In this document: one piece after another, positions 52,104 to 59,571 of the stretch
Layout: each line of letters begins with the position of its first letter
Numbering within the stretch: the first letter of the stretch is position 1
NCBI GenBank assembly: GCA_017478725.1
Contig: JAFVDD010000033.1
Coordinates: 1-63,489 of the forward strand
Source of the DNA: Paludibacteraceae bacterium
Lineage (GTDB): Bacteria > Bacteroidota > Bacteroidia > Bacteroidales > Paludibacteraceae
Length of the DNA stretch: 63,489 bases
Reading direction: 5' to 3'
Made by a program: the position numbers and the translations under genes
The notes under the pieces: model-generated
Databases searched by the model: none
What the model was told of the DNA's origin: nothing
The model's input: the letters and a program-made list of their open reading frames with translations, nothing else

Positions 52104-53636
52104 TTAGAAGAGGCTCTTGATCTTGGAGATCACGTCGCCTACTTTGTCCACAGCCAGCATAGCCTGAACGGTATTGAGCATACCGATGGACTCGATGGAG
52201 TTGAGGTAGAGTTCTACAAGGTCGGTCAGACCCGGAATCTTGTTGAGATCCTCTTTGCTCTCCTTCCAGATGATATCGGTAGCGCCCAGCACGCCCTCTG
52301 CCACCTTGCGGGTGTCGCCGGTAGCCCAGAGCTCTTTGAGCAGGTCCATGATCTCCTGTGCATCGTTCGGCTGAATAGGTGCGCCGTCCTCGCGAACGCC
52401 GCCTTTGTAGTACTCGATGATAGCCGCGAGACCCAGTACCAGACCCTTCGGCAGTTCGCCCTTGCGCTCCAGATAAACCTTCAAGCCCGGCAGGTCGCGG
52501 GTCTCGAATTTCGGGAACGAGTTCAGCATGATAGAGGTCACCTGATGATCCACATACGGGTTGTTGAAACGCTCCAGCACGCTCTCGCCGTAGGCTTTGA
52601 GTTCTTCCTTCGGCAGGTTCAGCGTCTCCAGCAGCTCGTCAAACATCACCATACGGATGTATTTGCCCAATACCTCATGGTTGCAAGCATCGCGTACGAT
52701 GTTCACGCCGCTGAGGTAGGTTACAGGGCTGAGCACGGTGTGCGGGCCGTTGAGCAGCGTCACCTTGCGCTCGTGGTACGGCTTCTCGCTCTCGGCAATC
52801 AGTACATTCAGGCCGGCTTTGTTGGCAGGGAACTCAGCCTCCAGCTCGGCGATAGACATATTCTCCGGTTTCTCGATTACCCAGAGATGGAAAATCTCAG
52901 CCTGTACAACCAGATTGTCGTTGTAGCCCACTTTCTCCTGAATCTCGGCGATGTCTTTGCGCGGGAAGCCCGGCACGATACGGTCAACCAAAGTGGCGCA
53001 TACGTAGTTGTATTTCTCGAACCACTCTTTGAAGCCCTCATAGTCTGCGCCGAAATCGTCTTTCCAGAGCTCGATGTACTTGCGGATGCAGTCTTTCAGG
53101 TGGTGTCCGTTCAGGAAAATCAGCTCGCACGGCATGAAAATCAGACCCTTCGTCGGGTCGCCGTTGAAGGTCTTGTAGCGGCGGAACAACAGTTGAACCA
53201 GCTTGCCCGGATACGAACTTGCAGGTGCGTCGGTGAACTTGCAGCTGTCATCAAAGGTGATACCCGCCTCAGTGGTGTTCGAAATCACGAAGCGGATCTC
53301 CGGCTGCTCTGCCAACGCCATGAACGCCCAGTTCTGGGTGTACGGGTTCAGCGCACGCGAGATCACATCAATACGCTCCAGACTGTTGACAGCCTTGCCG
53401 TCCAGACGGCCTTGCAGATTCACATGATACAAGCAGTCCTGTCCGTTAAGCCACTCCACCATGCCTTTGTCAATCGGCTGCACAACGGCTACCGAGCCGT
53501 TGAAGTTGGTCTTGGCATTCATGTTCCATACAATCCAGTCAACGAATGCGCGGAGGAAATTGCCCTCGCCAAACTGAATGATTCTCTCGGGAGCTACGCT
53601 CTTCGGCGCGGTCCACTTGTTCAATGCTTTTTTCAT
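52104..53636 (-). CDS. uxaB: tagaturonate reductase
   Basis: Reduces D-tagaturonate to D-altronate with NADH. From the ATG at 53636 (MKKALNKWTAPKSVAPERII) the protein has 510 residues with QFGEGNFLRAFVDWIVWNMN, FNGDPTKGLIFMPCELI, NGPHTVLSPVTYLSG and a long-chain mannitol dehydrogenase-type fold. It is likely UxaB rather than UxuB, since UxaA follows in the same operon. The promoter is 49 bases upstream; the opposite strand carries the ychF promoter. Confidence 0.93.
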   Translation of the reverse strand: MKKALNKWTAPKSVAPERIIQFGEGNFLRAFVDWIVWNMNAKTNFNGSVAVVQPIDKGMVEWLNGQDCLYHVNLQGRLDGKAVNSLERIDVISRALNPYTQNWAFMALAEQPEIRFVISNTTEAGITFDDSCKFTDAPASSYPGKLVQLLFRRYKTFNGDPTKGLIFMPCELIFLNGHHLKDCIRKYIELWKDDFGADYEGFKEWFEKYNYVCATLVDRIVPGFPRKDIAEIQEKVGYNDNLVVQAEIFHLWVIEKPENMSIAELEAEFPANKAGLNVLIAESEKPYHERKVTLLNGPHTVLSPVTYLSGVNIVRDACNHEVLGKYIRMVMFDELLETLNLPKEELKAYGESVLERFNNPYVDHQVTSIMLNSFPKFETRDLPGLKVYLERKGELPKGLVLGLAAIIEYYKGGVREDGAPIQPNDAQEIMDLLKELWATGDTRKVAEGVLGATDIIWKESKEDLNKIPGLTDLVELYLNSIESIGMLNTVQAMLAVDKVGDVISKIKSLF

Positions 53637-53684
53637 ACAAATAGAATTATTTAAAGTTAAACGATTATTGCCGATATTACGCTG

Positions 53685-53716
53685 CAAAATTACACAATTA
53701 TTTTGACATGTGCAAA
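53685..53716 (-). promoter_or_regulatory. promoter of uxaB
   Basis: Minus strand TTTG (53713-53716), 20 bases, TAATTTTG (53685-53692). Overlaps the ychF promoter region. Confidence 0.83.
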
Positions 53717-53732
53717 TTTTTTAGTACCTTTG
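53702..53732 (+). promoter_or_regulatory. promoter of ychF
   Basis: TTTG (53702-53705), 19 bases, TACCTTTG (53725-53732). Confidence 0.85.
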
Positions 53733-53761
53733 CACGATTTTTCTTAATTAATACACATATT

Positions 53762-54883
53762 ATGTCCTTACAATGTGGTATAGTGGGTCTGCCCAACGTC
53801 GGCAAAAGCACCCTTTTCAATTGTCTGAGCAATGCCAAGGCGCAGAGCGCCAATTTTCCTTTCTGCACCATTGAGCCGAACGTAGGCGTGATCACCGTTC
53901 CCGACGAGCGGCTCATCAAACTCGGCGAAATATGCCGGCCCGAGCGCGGGGTGATTCCCACCACCGTGGAGATCGTAGATATAGCCGGACTGGTCAAAGG
54001 AGCCAGCAAAGGTGAGGGACTGGGCAACAAGTTCCTGGCCAACATCCGCGAGACGGACGCTATCATCCATGTGCTGCGCTGCTTTGATGACGAGAACGTG
54101 GTGCATGTGGACGGATCGGTCAATCCTGTGCGCGACAAAGAGATCATCGATGCCGAACTCCAGCTCAAGGACCTGGAGACCGTAGAGAGTCGCATCCTGA
54201 AATGCGAGAAAGCCGCCAAAGCAGGCGGCGACAAATTCGCCAAACTGCAACTGGAGGTACTGCTCCGATACCGCGAGGCGCTCTCGCAGGGCAAAAACGC
54301 CCGCACCGTCGAACTGGAGAACAAAGAGCAAGAGGCTGCCGCCAAGGACCTCTTCCTGCTCACCAACAAGCCGGTAATGTACGTCTGCAACGTGGATGAA
54401 GGTTCAGCGGTTACAGGAAACGCCTACGTAGAGCAGGTGCGCGAAGCTGTCAAAGGCGAAATGGCGAATGGCGAGGAGGTGAATGTGTTAGTGCTGGCTG
54501 CCAAGATAGAGAGTGAGATAGCCGAACTGGAGAGTTACGAGGAGCGCCAGATGTTTCTGGGGGAGATAGGTCTGGAGGAGAGCGGAGTAAACCGGCTCAT
54601 CAAAGCCGCCTATGCCCTGCTGAAACTGCGCACGTTCCTGACCGCCGGATCGGACGAAGTGCGTGCCTGGACTTTCCGCGAAGGCATGAAAGCACCGCAG
54701 TGCGCAGGCGTTATCCATACGGATTTCGAGCGCGGGTTCATACGCGCGGAGGTCATCAAATACGATGATTTCGTAGCGCTGGGAGGAGAAGCGCAATGCC
54801 GCGCCGCCGGCAAACTCGGCATCGAGGGCAAGGACTACCTGGTGCAGGACGGCGATATTATGCATTTCCTGTTTAATGTATAA
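53762..54883 (+). CDS. ychF: redox-regulated ATPase YchF
   Basis: Obg-like P-loop ATPase. The start at 53762 (MSLQCGIVGLPNVGKSTLFNCL) follows the promoter. The Obg-type NFPFCTIEPNVG, DIAGLVKGASKGEGLGNKFLANIRETDAI, and the C-terminal TGS domain (TFLTAGSDEVRAWTF...GFIRAEVIKYDDF) are all present. 373 residues is normal. A repeat is translated in frame as GEMANGEEVNVL (around residue 240). Confidence 0.96.
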   Translation: MSLQCGIVGLPNVGKSTLFNCLSNAKAQSANFPFCTIEPNVGVITVPDERLIKLGEICRPERGVIPTTVEIVDIAGLVKGASKGEGLGNKFLANIRETDAIIHVLRCFDDENVVHVDGSVNPVRDKEIIDAELQLKDLETVESRILKCEKAAKAGGDKFAKLQLEVLLRYREALSQGKNARTVELENKEQEAAAKDLFLLTNKPVMYVCNVDEGSAVTGNAYVEQVREAVKGEMANGEEVNVLVLAAKIESEIAELESYEERQMFLGEIGLEESGVNRLIKAAYALLKLRTFLTAGSDEVRAWTFREGMKAPQCAGVIHTDFERGFIRAEVIKYDDFVALGGEAQCRAAGKLGIEGKDYLVQDGDIMHFLFNV

Positions 54884-54903
54884 GCCCGGAATTCCAGAAT
54901 ACT

Positions 54904-55929
54904 ATGATTATTGAACATCTTTTGAATTACGGCTGGTGGGTTGGAGCGCTGCTGATTATCGCAGGGTTTGTGGCTCTGGTGAAAGGTGCCGACTGGCTGG
55001 TGGACGGTGCTTCGGCAATAGCCAAACGGTTCGGAATCAGCGATCTGGCTATCGGACTGACCGTAGTGGCTTTCGGCACAAGCATGCCGGAGTTTGTGGT
55101 GAATATGGTGAGTGTGGCAGAGGGCAGCACCGATCTGGCCATCACGAATATCTTAGGATCCAATATCATCAATACTTTTGTGATCTTGGGTCTGACGGCA
55201 GTGGTCTATCCTATCGCCTCGCAGAAACGCAGCCGTGATTTTGATATCCCGCTGTCCATCATCGCAGGCGTATTGGTGTTCGCCTTTGTGGCAGTCCGTT
55301 CGCCATGGGGCGATGTGATGCCTGCCGGCGACTGCGGCGACGACCGCGGTATAGGGCGCGTGGGAGGTATCGTACTGCTGGCGATGTTTGTTTATTTTCT
55401 CTACAACACGTTCCGTCACGCCAAGGACCACCCGGGTGAAGTACAAGGGGAAGACGTACCAAGTACGAAAGCGATGAGTGCCGGCAGAGCCGTGGTACTC
55501 ATTCTGGCAGGCTTGGCGGGATTGGTCATAGGAGGCGAACTGATTGTGAAGAGCGCCGTGGATCTGGCAACACGGATCGGTGTGAGTGAAGCCGTCATCG
55601 GTCTGACTGTCGTTGCGCTCGGCACATCATTGCCCGAACTGGCTACCTCCGTCATTGCCGCCACGAAAAAGAATTGCGACATAGCGTTAGGCAATGTGGT
55701 GGGCAGCAATATATTCAATGTGTTTTTTATTTTAGGCACAAGTGCCGTCATTCACCCGCTGCCAGCCTATCAGGGCATCGAGTTGGACGCATGGGCGGCT
55801 GCCGTGGGCAGTCTGCTGGTGTGGCTGTTCGTCAAATCGAACCAAGAGCGCCAGATCAAACGATGGGAAGGCGGTATATTGCTGCTGGCCTATGCCGGAT
55901 ACCTGACTTATAGATTGTTGAACGTGTGA
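54904..55929 (+). CDS. calcium/sodium antiporter family protein
   Basis: CaCA-family inner-membrane exchanger: two internal halves, each with the conserved alpha repeat, AIGLTVVAFGTSMPEFVVN (about residue 50) and VIGLTVVALGTSLPELATSVIAA (about 230). Ten or so hydrophobic segments. 341 residues, near the usual 320. The central loop is unusually charged (PAGDCGDDRGIGR). 20 bases after ychF, so cotranscribed. Its 3' end overlaps the glycosyltransferase gene convergently. Confidence 0.9.
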   Translation: MIIEHLLNYGWWVGALLIIAGFVALVKGADWLVDGASAIAKRFGISDLAIGLTVVAFGTSMPEFVVNMVSVAEGSTDLAITNILGSNIINTFVILGLTAVVYPIASQKRSRDFDIPLSIIAGVLVFAFVAVRSPWGDVMPAGDCGDDRGIGRVGGIVLLAMFVYFLYNTFRHAKDHPGEVQGEDVPSTKAMSAGRAVVLILAGLAGLVIGGELIVKSAVDLATRIGVSEAVIGLTVVALGTSLPELATSVIAATKKNCDIALGNVVGSNIFNVFFILGTSAVIHPLPAYQGIELDAWAAAVGSLLVWLFVKSNQERQIKRWEGGILLLAYAGYLTYRLLNV

Positions 55930-56732
55930 CGTTCACGGTCGAAAAACCATCCCCACTTGTTGAAATAGCGGCACATGTTCTGGATATGGATCCGGAGCAT
56001 GTGTTTGTTTTTATAGGAAGCCTGCGCATGGGCATGCACGATGGTCCATTGCGGATGATAGAGCGTCAGGCTGTTGCAGTGGATGCGGCGCGTGAGGTCG
56101 ATATCCTCCGGGTACATGAAAAACCTCTCGTCAAAGAGCCCGGCTTCCACCGCCGCTGATGTGCGCAGAAGCATAAAACAGCCGCTGAGGTAGGGCGCAT
56201 TGACAGGACGGGTAAGATCCTTGTCGCGCAGCTCATAGAGGCGGTTGCGCCGCGCCATAAGCCACCCGGGCAGAAAACGGCGGCCGAACACATCTATCGG
56301 CGAGGGCAGACGTTTGGCAAGGTACTGCTGCGTGCCGTCCGTATTGAGCACGCGGGGCATGAGCTGCCCTACCTCGGGATGCTCCAGCATCCAGTCGTGC
56401 ATCGCGTCTATATCCTCGGCTTTGACCCGGATATCGCTGTTCATCACAAGGTGCAGCTCCGTCCGGTAGTACGCACTCTCGCGCAGGGCGATATTGTGCG
56501 CCGTGCCGTAGCCGGGATTGGACGGGATAGCCATATAGCGCACCTGCCGCGTGCCGAACTGTCTGGCAAGCGTCTCTTTCTCTTGCGCCATACCCGGTTT
56601 GCGCACACCGGGCTCTGTGTTGTCGAGCAGGTAAATCTTGCGCAATCTCCGGCACCGAAGCAACTCACCTACCAGGGGAAGCACTTCCTCCTCCCATCGG
56701 GGACGATATAAAACAATCGAGATATTCAGCAT
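55908..56732 (-). CDS. family 2 glycosyltransferase
   Basis: GT-A fold glycosyltransferase of 274 residues, likely moving rhamnose or a similar sugar onto a surface glycan. Motifs: ISIVLYRPRWE, SNPGYGTAHNIAL, LVMNSDIRVKAED (donor-binding DxD region), SGCFMLLRTSAAVEAGLFDERFFMYPEDIDLTRRI with the catalytic acidic site. It resembles RfbF/WbbL rhamnosyltransferases; donor not proven. Its start touches the stop of the AraC regulator upstream. Confidence 0.85.
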   Translation of the reverse strand: MLNISIVLYRPRWEEEVLPLVGELLRCRRLRKIYLLDNTEPGVRKPGMAQEKETLARQFGTRQVRYMAIPSNPGYGTAHNIALRESAYYRTELHLVMNSDIRVKAEDIDAMHDWMLEHPEVGQLMPRVLNTDGTQQYLAKRLPSPIDVFGRRFLPGWLMARRNRLYELRDKDLTRPVNAPYLSGCFMLLRTSAAVEAGLFDERFFMYPEDIDLTRRIHCNSLTLYHPQWTIVHAHAQASYKNKHMLRIHIQNMCRYFNKWGWFFDRERHTFNNL

Positions 56733-57577
56733 TACCCGTTTCTGTACACTTTCGGAGTGACGCCTATATGGCTCTTGAAGAAGCGGTTGAAGAAAGCTAC
56801 ATTGTCAAATCCGAGGCTGAGGGCAATCTCTTTGATCTGCAGATTGGTGATCTTGAGCTGCGATTTGGCGTCCGTCAGGATAGCCTCGATGATGATGTCT
56901 CCAGCCGTGCGGTTACCTACTGCCTTGATCGTGGAGCACAGATGCGGCAGAGTGATACGCATGGCATCGGCGTACTGGTTGACATGGTGCCACTCATGGT
57001 AGTGCTGCAACACCATCTGGCAATAATCCTGATAAATCTCCGTCTTGCGGTCCAGCGGACGCACCACATACGAGTCCTGCGACTTCGCATAGGCGGTATA
57101 GGAGGTCTGCAGCAGATTGAATATATGCACCATCTTCTCGCTCGTGAGCATGGACGGACGCGTGTTCATCGCCTCGATGAGCGTGTTGTACATACTGATC
57201 AGCACCTTGCTGCGTTCATCGTCAATACTGATTACCGGCGAGTGGAGCTGCAGCGCCGTAAGCGACATACGGTTGTTGAAAGTGTGTTTCTCCAGAAAAC
57301 TGCTGCCGAACACCACCCAATAAACCAGCGCATCCTCAGAGAACTCGCGGATAAGCAGAAAACTGCCCGGCTCCAGAAGCAATATATCATTGGCTTTGAA
57401 ATCGTACTCCGTCACATTGATGGTAGCGTGAGCCGTACCGCGCACCAGCATCGCATACACGCCGCACTTGATTTTGCAAGGATAACGGCCGTATTCGTTC
57501 ATCAGTTTACCGCTGGCATCACCGATCATATAATCGCCGTATGGGCAATCTACGATAGGAATTTTATTCTCTTTCAT
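56732..57577 (-). CDS. AraC-family transcription regulator
   Basis: The start at 57577 (MKENKIPIVDCPYGDYMIGD) gives about 281 residues; an earlier ATG lies upstream of the promoter's -7 box. An N-terminal cupin-type sensor is followed by a C-terminal pair of helix-turn-helix units, ending IKEIALSLGFDNVAFFNRFFKSHIGVTPKVYR, the classic AraC signature. Target unknown; the linked glycosyltransferase follows it directly, with a shared base at the junction. Confidence 0.88.
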   Translation of the reverse strand: MKENKIPIVDCPYGDYMIGDASGKLMNEYGRYPCKIKCGVYAMLVRGTAHATINVTEYDFKANDILLLEPGSFLLIREFSEDALVYWVVFGSSFLEKHTFNNRMSLTALQLHSPVISIDDERSKVLISMYNTLIEAMNTRPSMLTSEKMVHIFNLLQTSYTAYAKSQDSYVVRPLDRKTEIYQDYCQMVLQHYHEWHHVNQYADAMRITLPHLCSTIKAVGNRTAGDIIIEAILTDAKSQLKITNLQIKEIALSLGFDNVAFFNRFFKSHIGVTPKVYRNG

Positions 57578-57603
57578 CTTAATAAAGTGTATTAATCCGG
57601 GTG

Positions 57604-57634
57604 CAAAGTTACTACTTTTTTCCGAATTATCAAA
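57604..57634 (-). promoter_or_regulatory. promoter of the AraC regulator
   Basis: Minus strand TTTG (57631-57634), 19 bases, TAACTTTG (57604-57611). Confidence 0.82.
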
Positions 57635-57661
57635 ATAATCGTGCACTTTTTTGCATTTTTA

Positions 57662-57698
57662 TAAAAAAAATAAGGAGTCACCCTTTCGGATGACTCCT
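57662..57698 (-). terminator. intrinsic terminator of rpsT
   Basis: AGGAGTCA (57673-57680) pairs with TGACTCCT (57691-57698); the A run at 57663-57670 gives a T run on the minus strand. Confidence 0.88.
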
Positions 57699-57732
57699 CG
57701 TTGACCTTGTCAAACAGCGTATTCCTAACCGC

Positions 57733-57987
57733 TTACGCCAGTTTATTGACAAACAGCGCCAATTTCGATTTGAGGTTGGCAGCTTTGTTGACATGAATAA
57801 TGTGGCGTTTAGCCAGTTTGTCGAGCATCGAGCTTACCTTGGGCAGAGCAGCAGCTGCTGCAGCTTTGTCGGTAGTCTTGCGCAAATCGCGCACAGCGTT
57901 ACGTGCGGTTTTAGCGTAGTAATGATTGTGTGCTTTGCGTGCTGCCGTCTGGCGGATACGCTTCAGAGAGCTTTTATGGTTTGCCAT
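57733..57987 (-). CDS. rpsT: 30S ribosomal protein S20
   Basis: The 84-residue basic helical protein opens [21 protein letters not shown] and ends [13 protein letters not shown], matching S20. It binds 16S rRNA in the small subunit. The tRNA-Glu upstream on the same strand shares its promoter (58348-58379), since none was seen nearer. The terminator follows 35 bases after its stop. Confidence 0.96.
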   Translation of the reverse strand: MANHKSSLKRIRQTAARKAHNHYYAKTARNAVRDLRKTTDKAAAAAALPKVSSMLDKLAKRHIIHVNKAANLKSKLALFVNKLA

Positions 57988-58101
57988 CTTGTTTGTTTTG
58001 TTTTTGCCTGTCTCACAGGCGGTTGTTGACTTTCCTTCGGAGCGATGAGAGGAAGGGCTCTTCGGGATATTTATTTAGGGAAGGTCATTGTTTTTCTGTT
58101 C

Positions 58102-58133
58102 CAACGCTGCGAACTGCAATGTTCGCAGCGTTG
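58102..58133 (-). promoter_or_regulatory. hairpin between tRNA-Glu and rpsT
   Basis: CAACGCTGCGAA (58102-58113) pairs perfectly with TTCGCAGCGTTG (58122-58133). No T run follows on the minus strand, so it looks like a processing or regulatory stem rather than a terminator. A smaller AATCCGC/GCGGATT stem lies just beyond. Confidence 0.5.
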
Positions 58134-58199
58134 AGAGGAGGAAGTGCGAGCCGCCTCAATCCGCCTCGCGGATTCACTTAGGCGAGCCGCTTCCGACGT

Positions 58200-58269
58200 A
58201 GTGCCAAGGGGAATCGAACCCCTATTGCAAGAATGAAAATCTTGAGTACTAACCGTTATACGATGGCAC
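58200..58269 (-). tRNA. tRNA-Glu (anticodon TTC)
   Basis: Minus-strand cloverleaf with acceptor GTGCCA/TGGCAC, anticodon in GATTTTCATTC (TTC) and T arm AGGGG-TTCGATT-CCCCT. The sequence otherwise matches bacterial tRNA-Glu. It lies upstream of rpsT in the same direction. Confidence 0.9.
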
Positions 58270-58347
58270 CCGGAGCAGTCTCCCATCAAACGGGAGAAGC
58301 GGCCTCCGCCCAAAAGGGCTTTGGACGCGTTCGTCCGAAAAAGCGTG

Positions 58348-58379
58348 CAAAATTACAACAAAATTTTGACATACGCAAA
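58348..58379 (-). promoter_or_regulatory. promoter of tRNA-Glu and rpsT
   Basis: Minus strand TTTG (58376-58379), 20 bases, TAATTTTG (58348-58355). Confidence 0.83.
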
Positions 58380-58394
58380 CTTTTTGTGATTTTT

Positions 58395-58426
58395 TTTGCA
58401 TATTTGGAAAATTTGCAGTACCTTTG
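58395..58426 (+). promoter_or_regulatory. promoter of the second barrel protein
   Basis: TTTG (58395-58398), 20 bases, TACCTTTG (58419-58426), diverging from the tRNA-Glu promoter. Confidence 0.85.
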
Positions 58427-58454
58427 TGGTCGATTTTTGTGATAATTATCCTTC

Positions 58455-59261
58455 ATGACAGCTACTAAAACATATATTTGTCTCCGCCGGGTAATGGCCG
58501 TCGCTTGCCTCCTGACCCTCTCCTCTCACCTCTCAGCCCTGCATGCCGATGACGTCCGGAAGCCGGCAGAGCAGATAGCCGACAACTCGTTTTTTGACCC
58601 TACACGCAAGGAGAAGGAGGTAGAGCGTTATGAGTTCGGCGTGGAATACCGCATAGAGGCGGGGTACGTGCAGCACAACCAGTGGTCGCGCAGCGAACTG
58701 ACTTATCCGGATATGTACCTGCACGGCGCACGCATAGGAGCTACTTTCACGTTCCTCCTGCCTATGCATTTCGGGCTGCAGACCGGATTGCTCTACACGC
58801 TCGTTTATGGCCGTAACGACCAGCATTGGCGCAGCATGAGCGCTGTCTCTACCCAGGAGGAATATATCCGCCACCGCGTGCTGGAGCATAACCTCACTAT
58901 CCCTCTGAGGGCTTATTATACCGTTCCGCTCTGGCGGGAACTCAACCTGTTCTTCTACACCGGTCCGCAGCTGCATATAGGTCTGGCAGAGAAGGATTAT
59001 ATGTCTCCCCACCTGAGCGGAGAGACAGAGACATGGCTCAAAAGCAAAGGTCTGCCCGTTGAGCCGTACGACCGTATGGTGGACGAGATTGTGCGCGCGA
59101 ATATACAATACGGTGTGGGCGGAGGTCTGGAATGGGACCGTTACCGACTACAGAGCGGCTATGATTTCGGACTCAACAACCTGCTGAGACACCCCTCATC
59201 CGACCTCTACCGGCATATGTGGGAATGGGGGTGGTACGTTAGTTTCAGCTATCGGTTCTGA
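58455..59261 (+). CDS. outer-membrane beta-barrel protein, paralogue of 18425
   Basis: The first residues MTATKTYICLRRVMAVACLLTLSSHLSALHA form a signal peptide. The rest is a barrel with TFLLPMHFGLQTGLLYTLV, LFFYTGPQLHIGLAEKDYM, LEWDRYRLQSGYDFGLNNLL and a last strand WGWYVSFSYRF ending in phenylalanine. It shares the TGP and GYDFGL-N segments with the gene at 18425, so both belong to one family of about 240-270 residues. Function unknown. The 3' end is 60 bases before the tRNA-Pro promoter. Confidence 0.78.
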   Translation: MTATKTYICLRRVMAVACLLTLSSHLSALHADDVRKPAEQIADNSFFDPTRKEKEVERYEFGVEYRIEAGYVQHNQWSRSELTYPDMYLHGARIGATFTFLLPMHFGLQTGLLYTLVYGRNDQHWRSMSAVSTQEEYIRHRVLEHNLTIPLRAYYTVPLWRELNLFFYTGPQLHIGLAEKDYMSPHLSGETETWLKSKGLPVEPYDRMVDEIVRANIQYGVGGGLEWDRYRLQSGYDFGLNNLLRHPSSDLYRHMWEWGWYVSFSYRF

Positions 59262-59321
59262 CCCAAAAATGACATCTGCAGATATCTTTTTGCTCTTTTT
59301 TAAAAGAAAAACGCAGAAATA

Positions 59322-59353
59322 TTTGGTCAATTCAAAAAAAAGCAGTACCTTTG
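59322..59353 (+). promoter_or_regulatory. promoter of tRNA-Pro
   Basis: TTTG (59322-59325), 20 bases, TACCTTTG (59346-59353). About 140 bases of leader precede the tRNA; it holds a short ORF of 22 codons (from 59443) but no ribosome binding site. Confidence 0.82.
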
Positions 59354-59476
59354 CACCCGCTTTTGAGCTAAGTGAGAGAGAACTCACGAAGATAGAAGAT
59401 TATTTTTCAGGAATAAAGAAGGGAGGGGTACCCTGCTTTATGACTATGAAAATAACGAACTATCAAGGGACTCCGA

Positions 59477-59499
59477 GAATTTTCGGTTCCCGAAAATTC
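59477..59499 (+). promoter_or_regulatory. hairpin fused to the 5' end of tRNA-Pro
   Basis: GAATTTTCGG (59477-59486) pairs perfectly with CCGAAAATTC (59490-59499), loop of three. The last base is the first base of the tRNA acceptor stem, so the two structures compete or abut. May guide RNase P. Confidence 0.65.
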
Positions 59500-59571
59500 G
59501 AGAAGTAGCGCAGTTGGTAGCGCACCACGTTCGGGACGTGGGGGTCGGGTGTTCGAGTCACCTCTTCTCGA
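59499..59571 (+). tRNA. tRNA-Pro (anticodon CGG)
   Basis: Cloverleaf: acceptor CGAGAAG/CTTCTCG, D arm with AGCGCAGTTGGTAGCGC, anticodon stem CCACG/CGTGG with loop TTCGGGA (anticodon CGG), T arm GGGTG-TTCGAGT-CACCT, discriminator A. The 3' part is also the end of the serine recombinase ORF on the other strand, so it is a likely insertion site. Confidence 0.92.
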
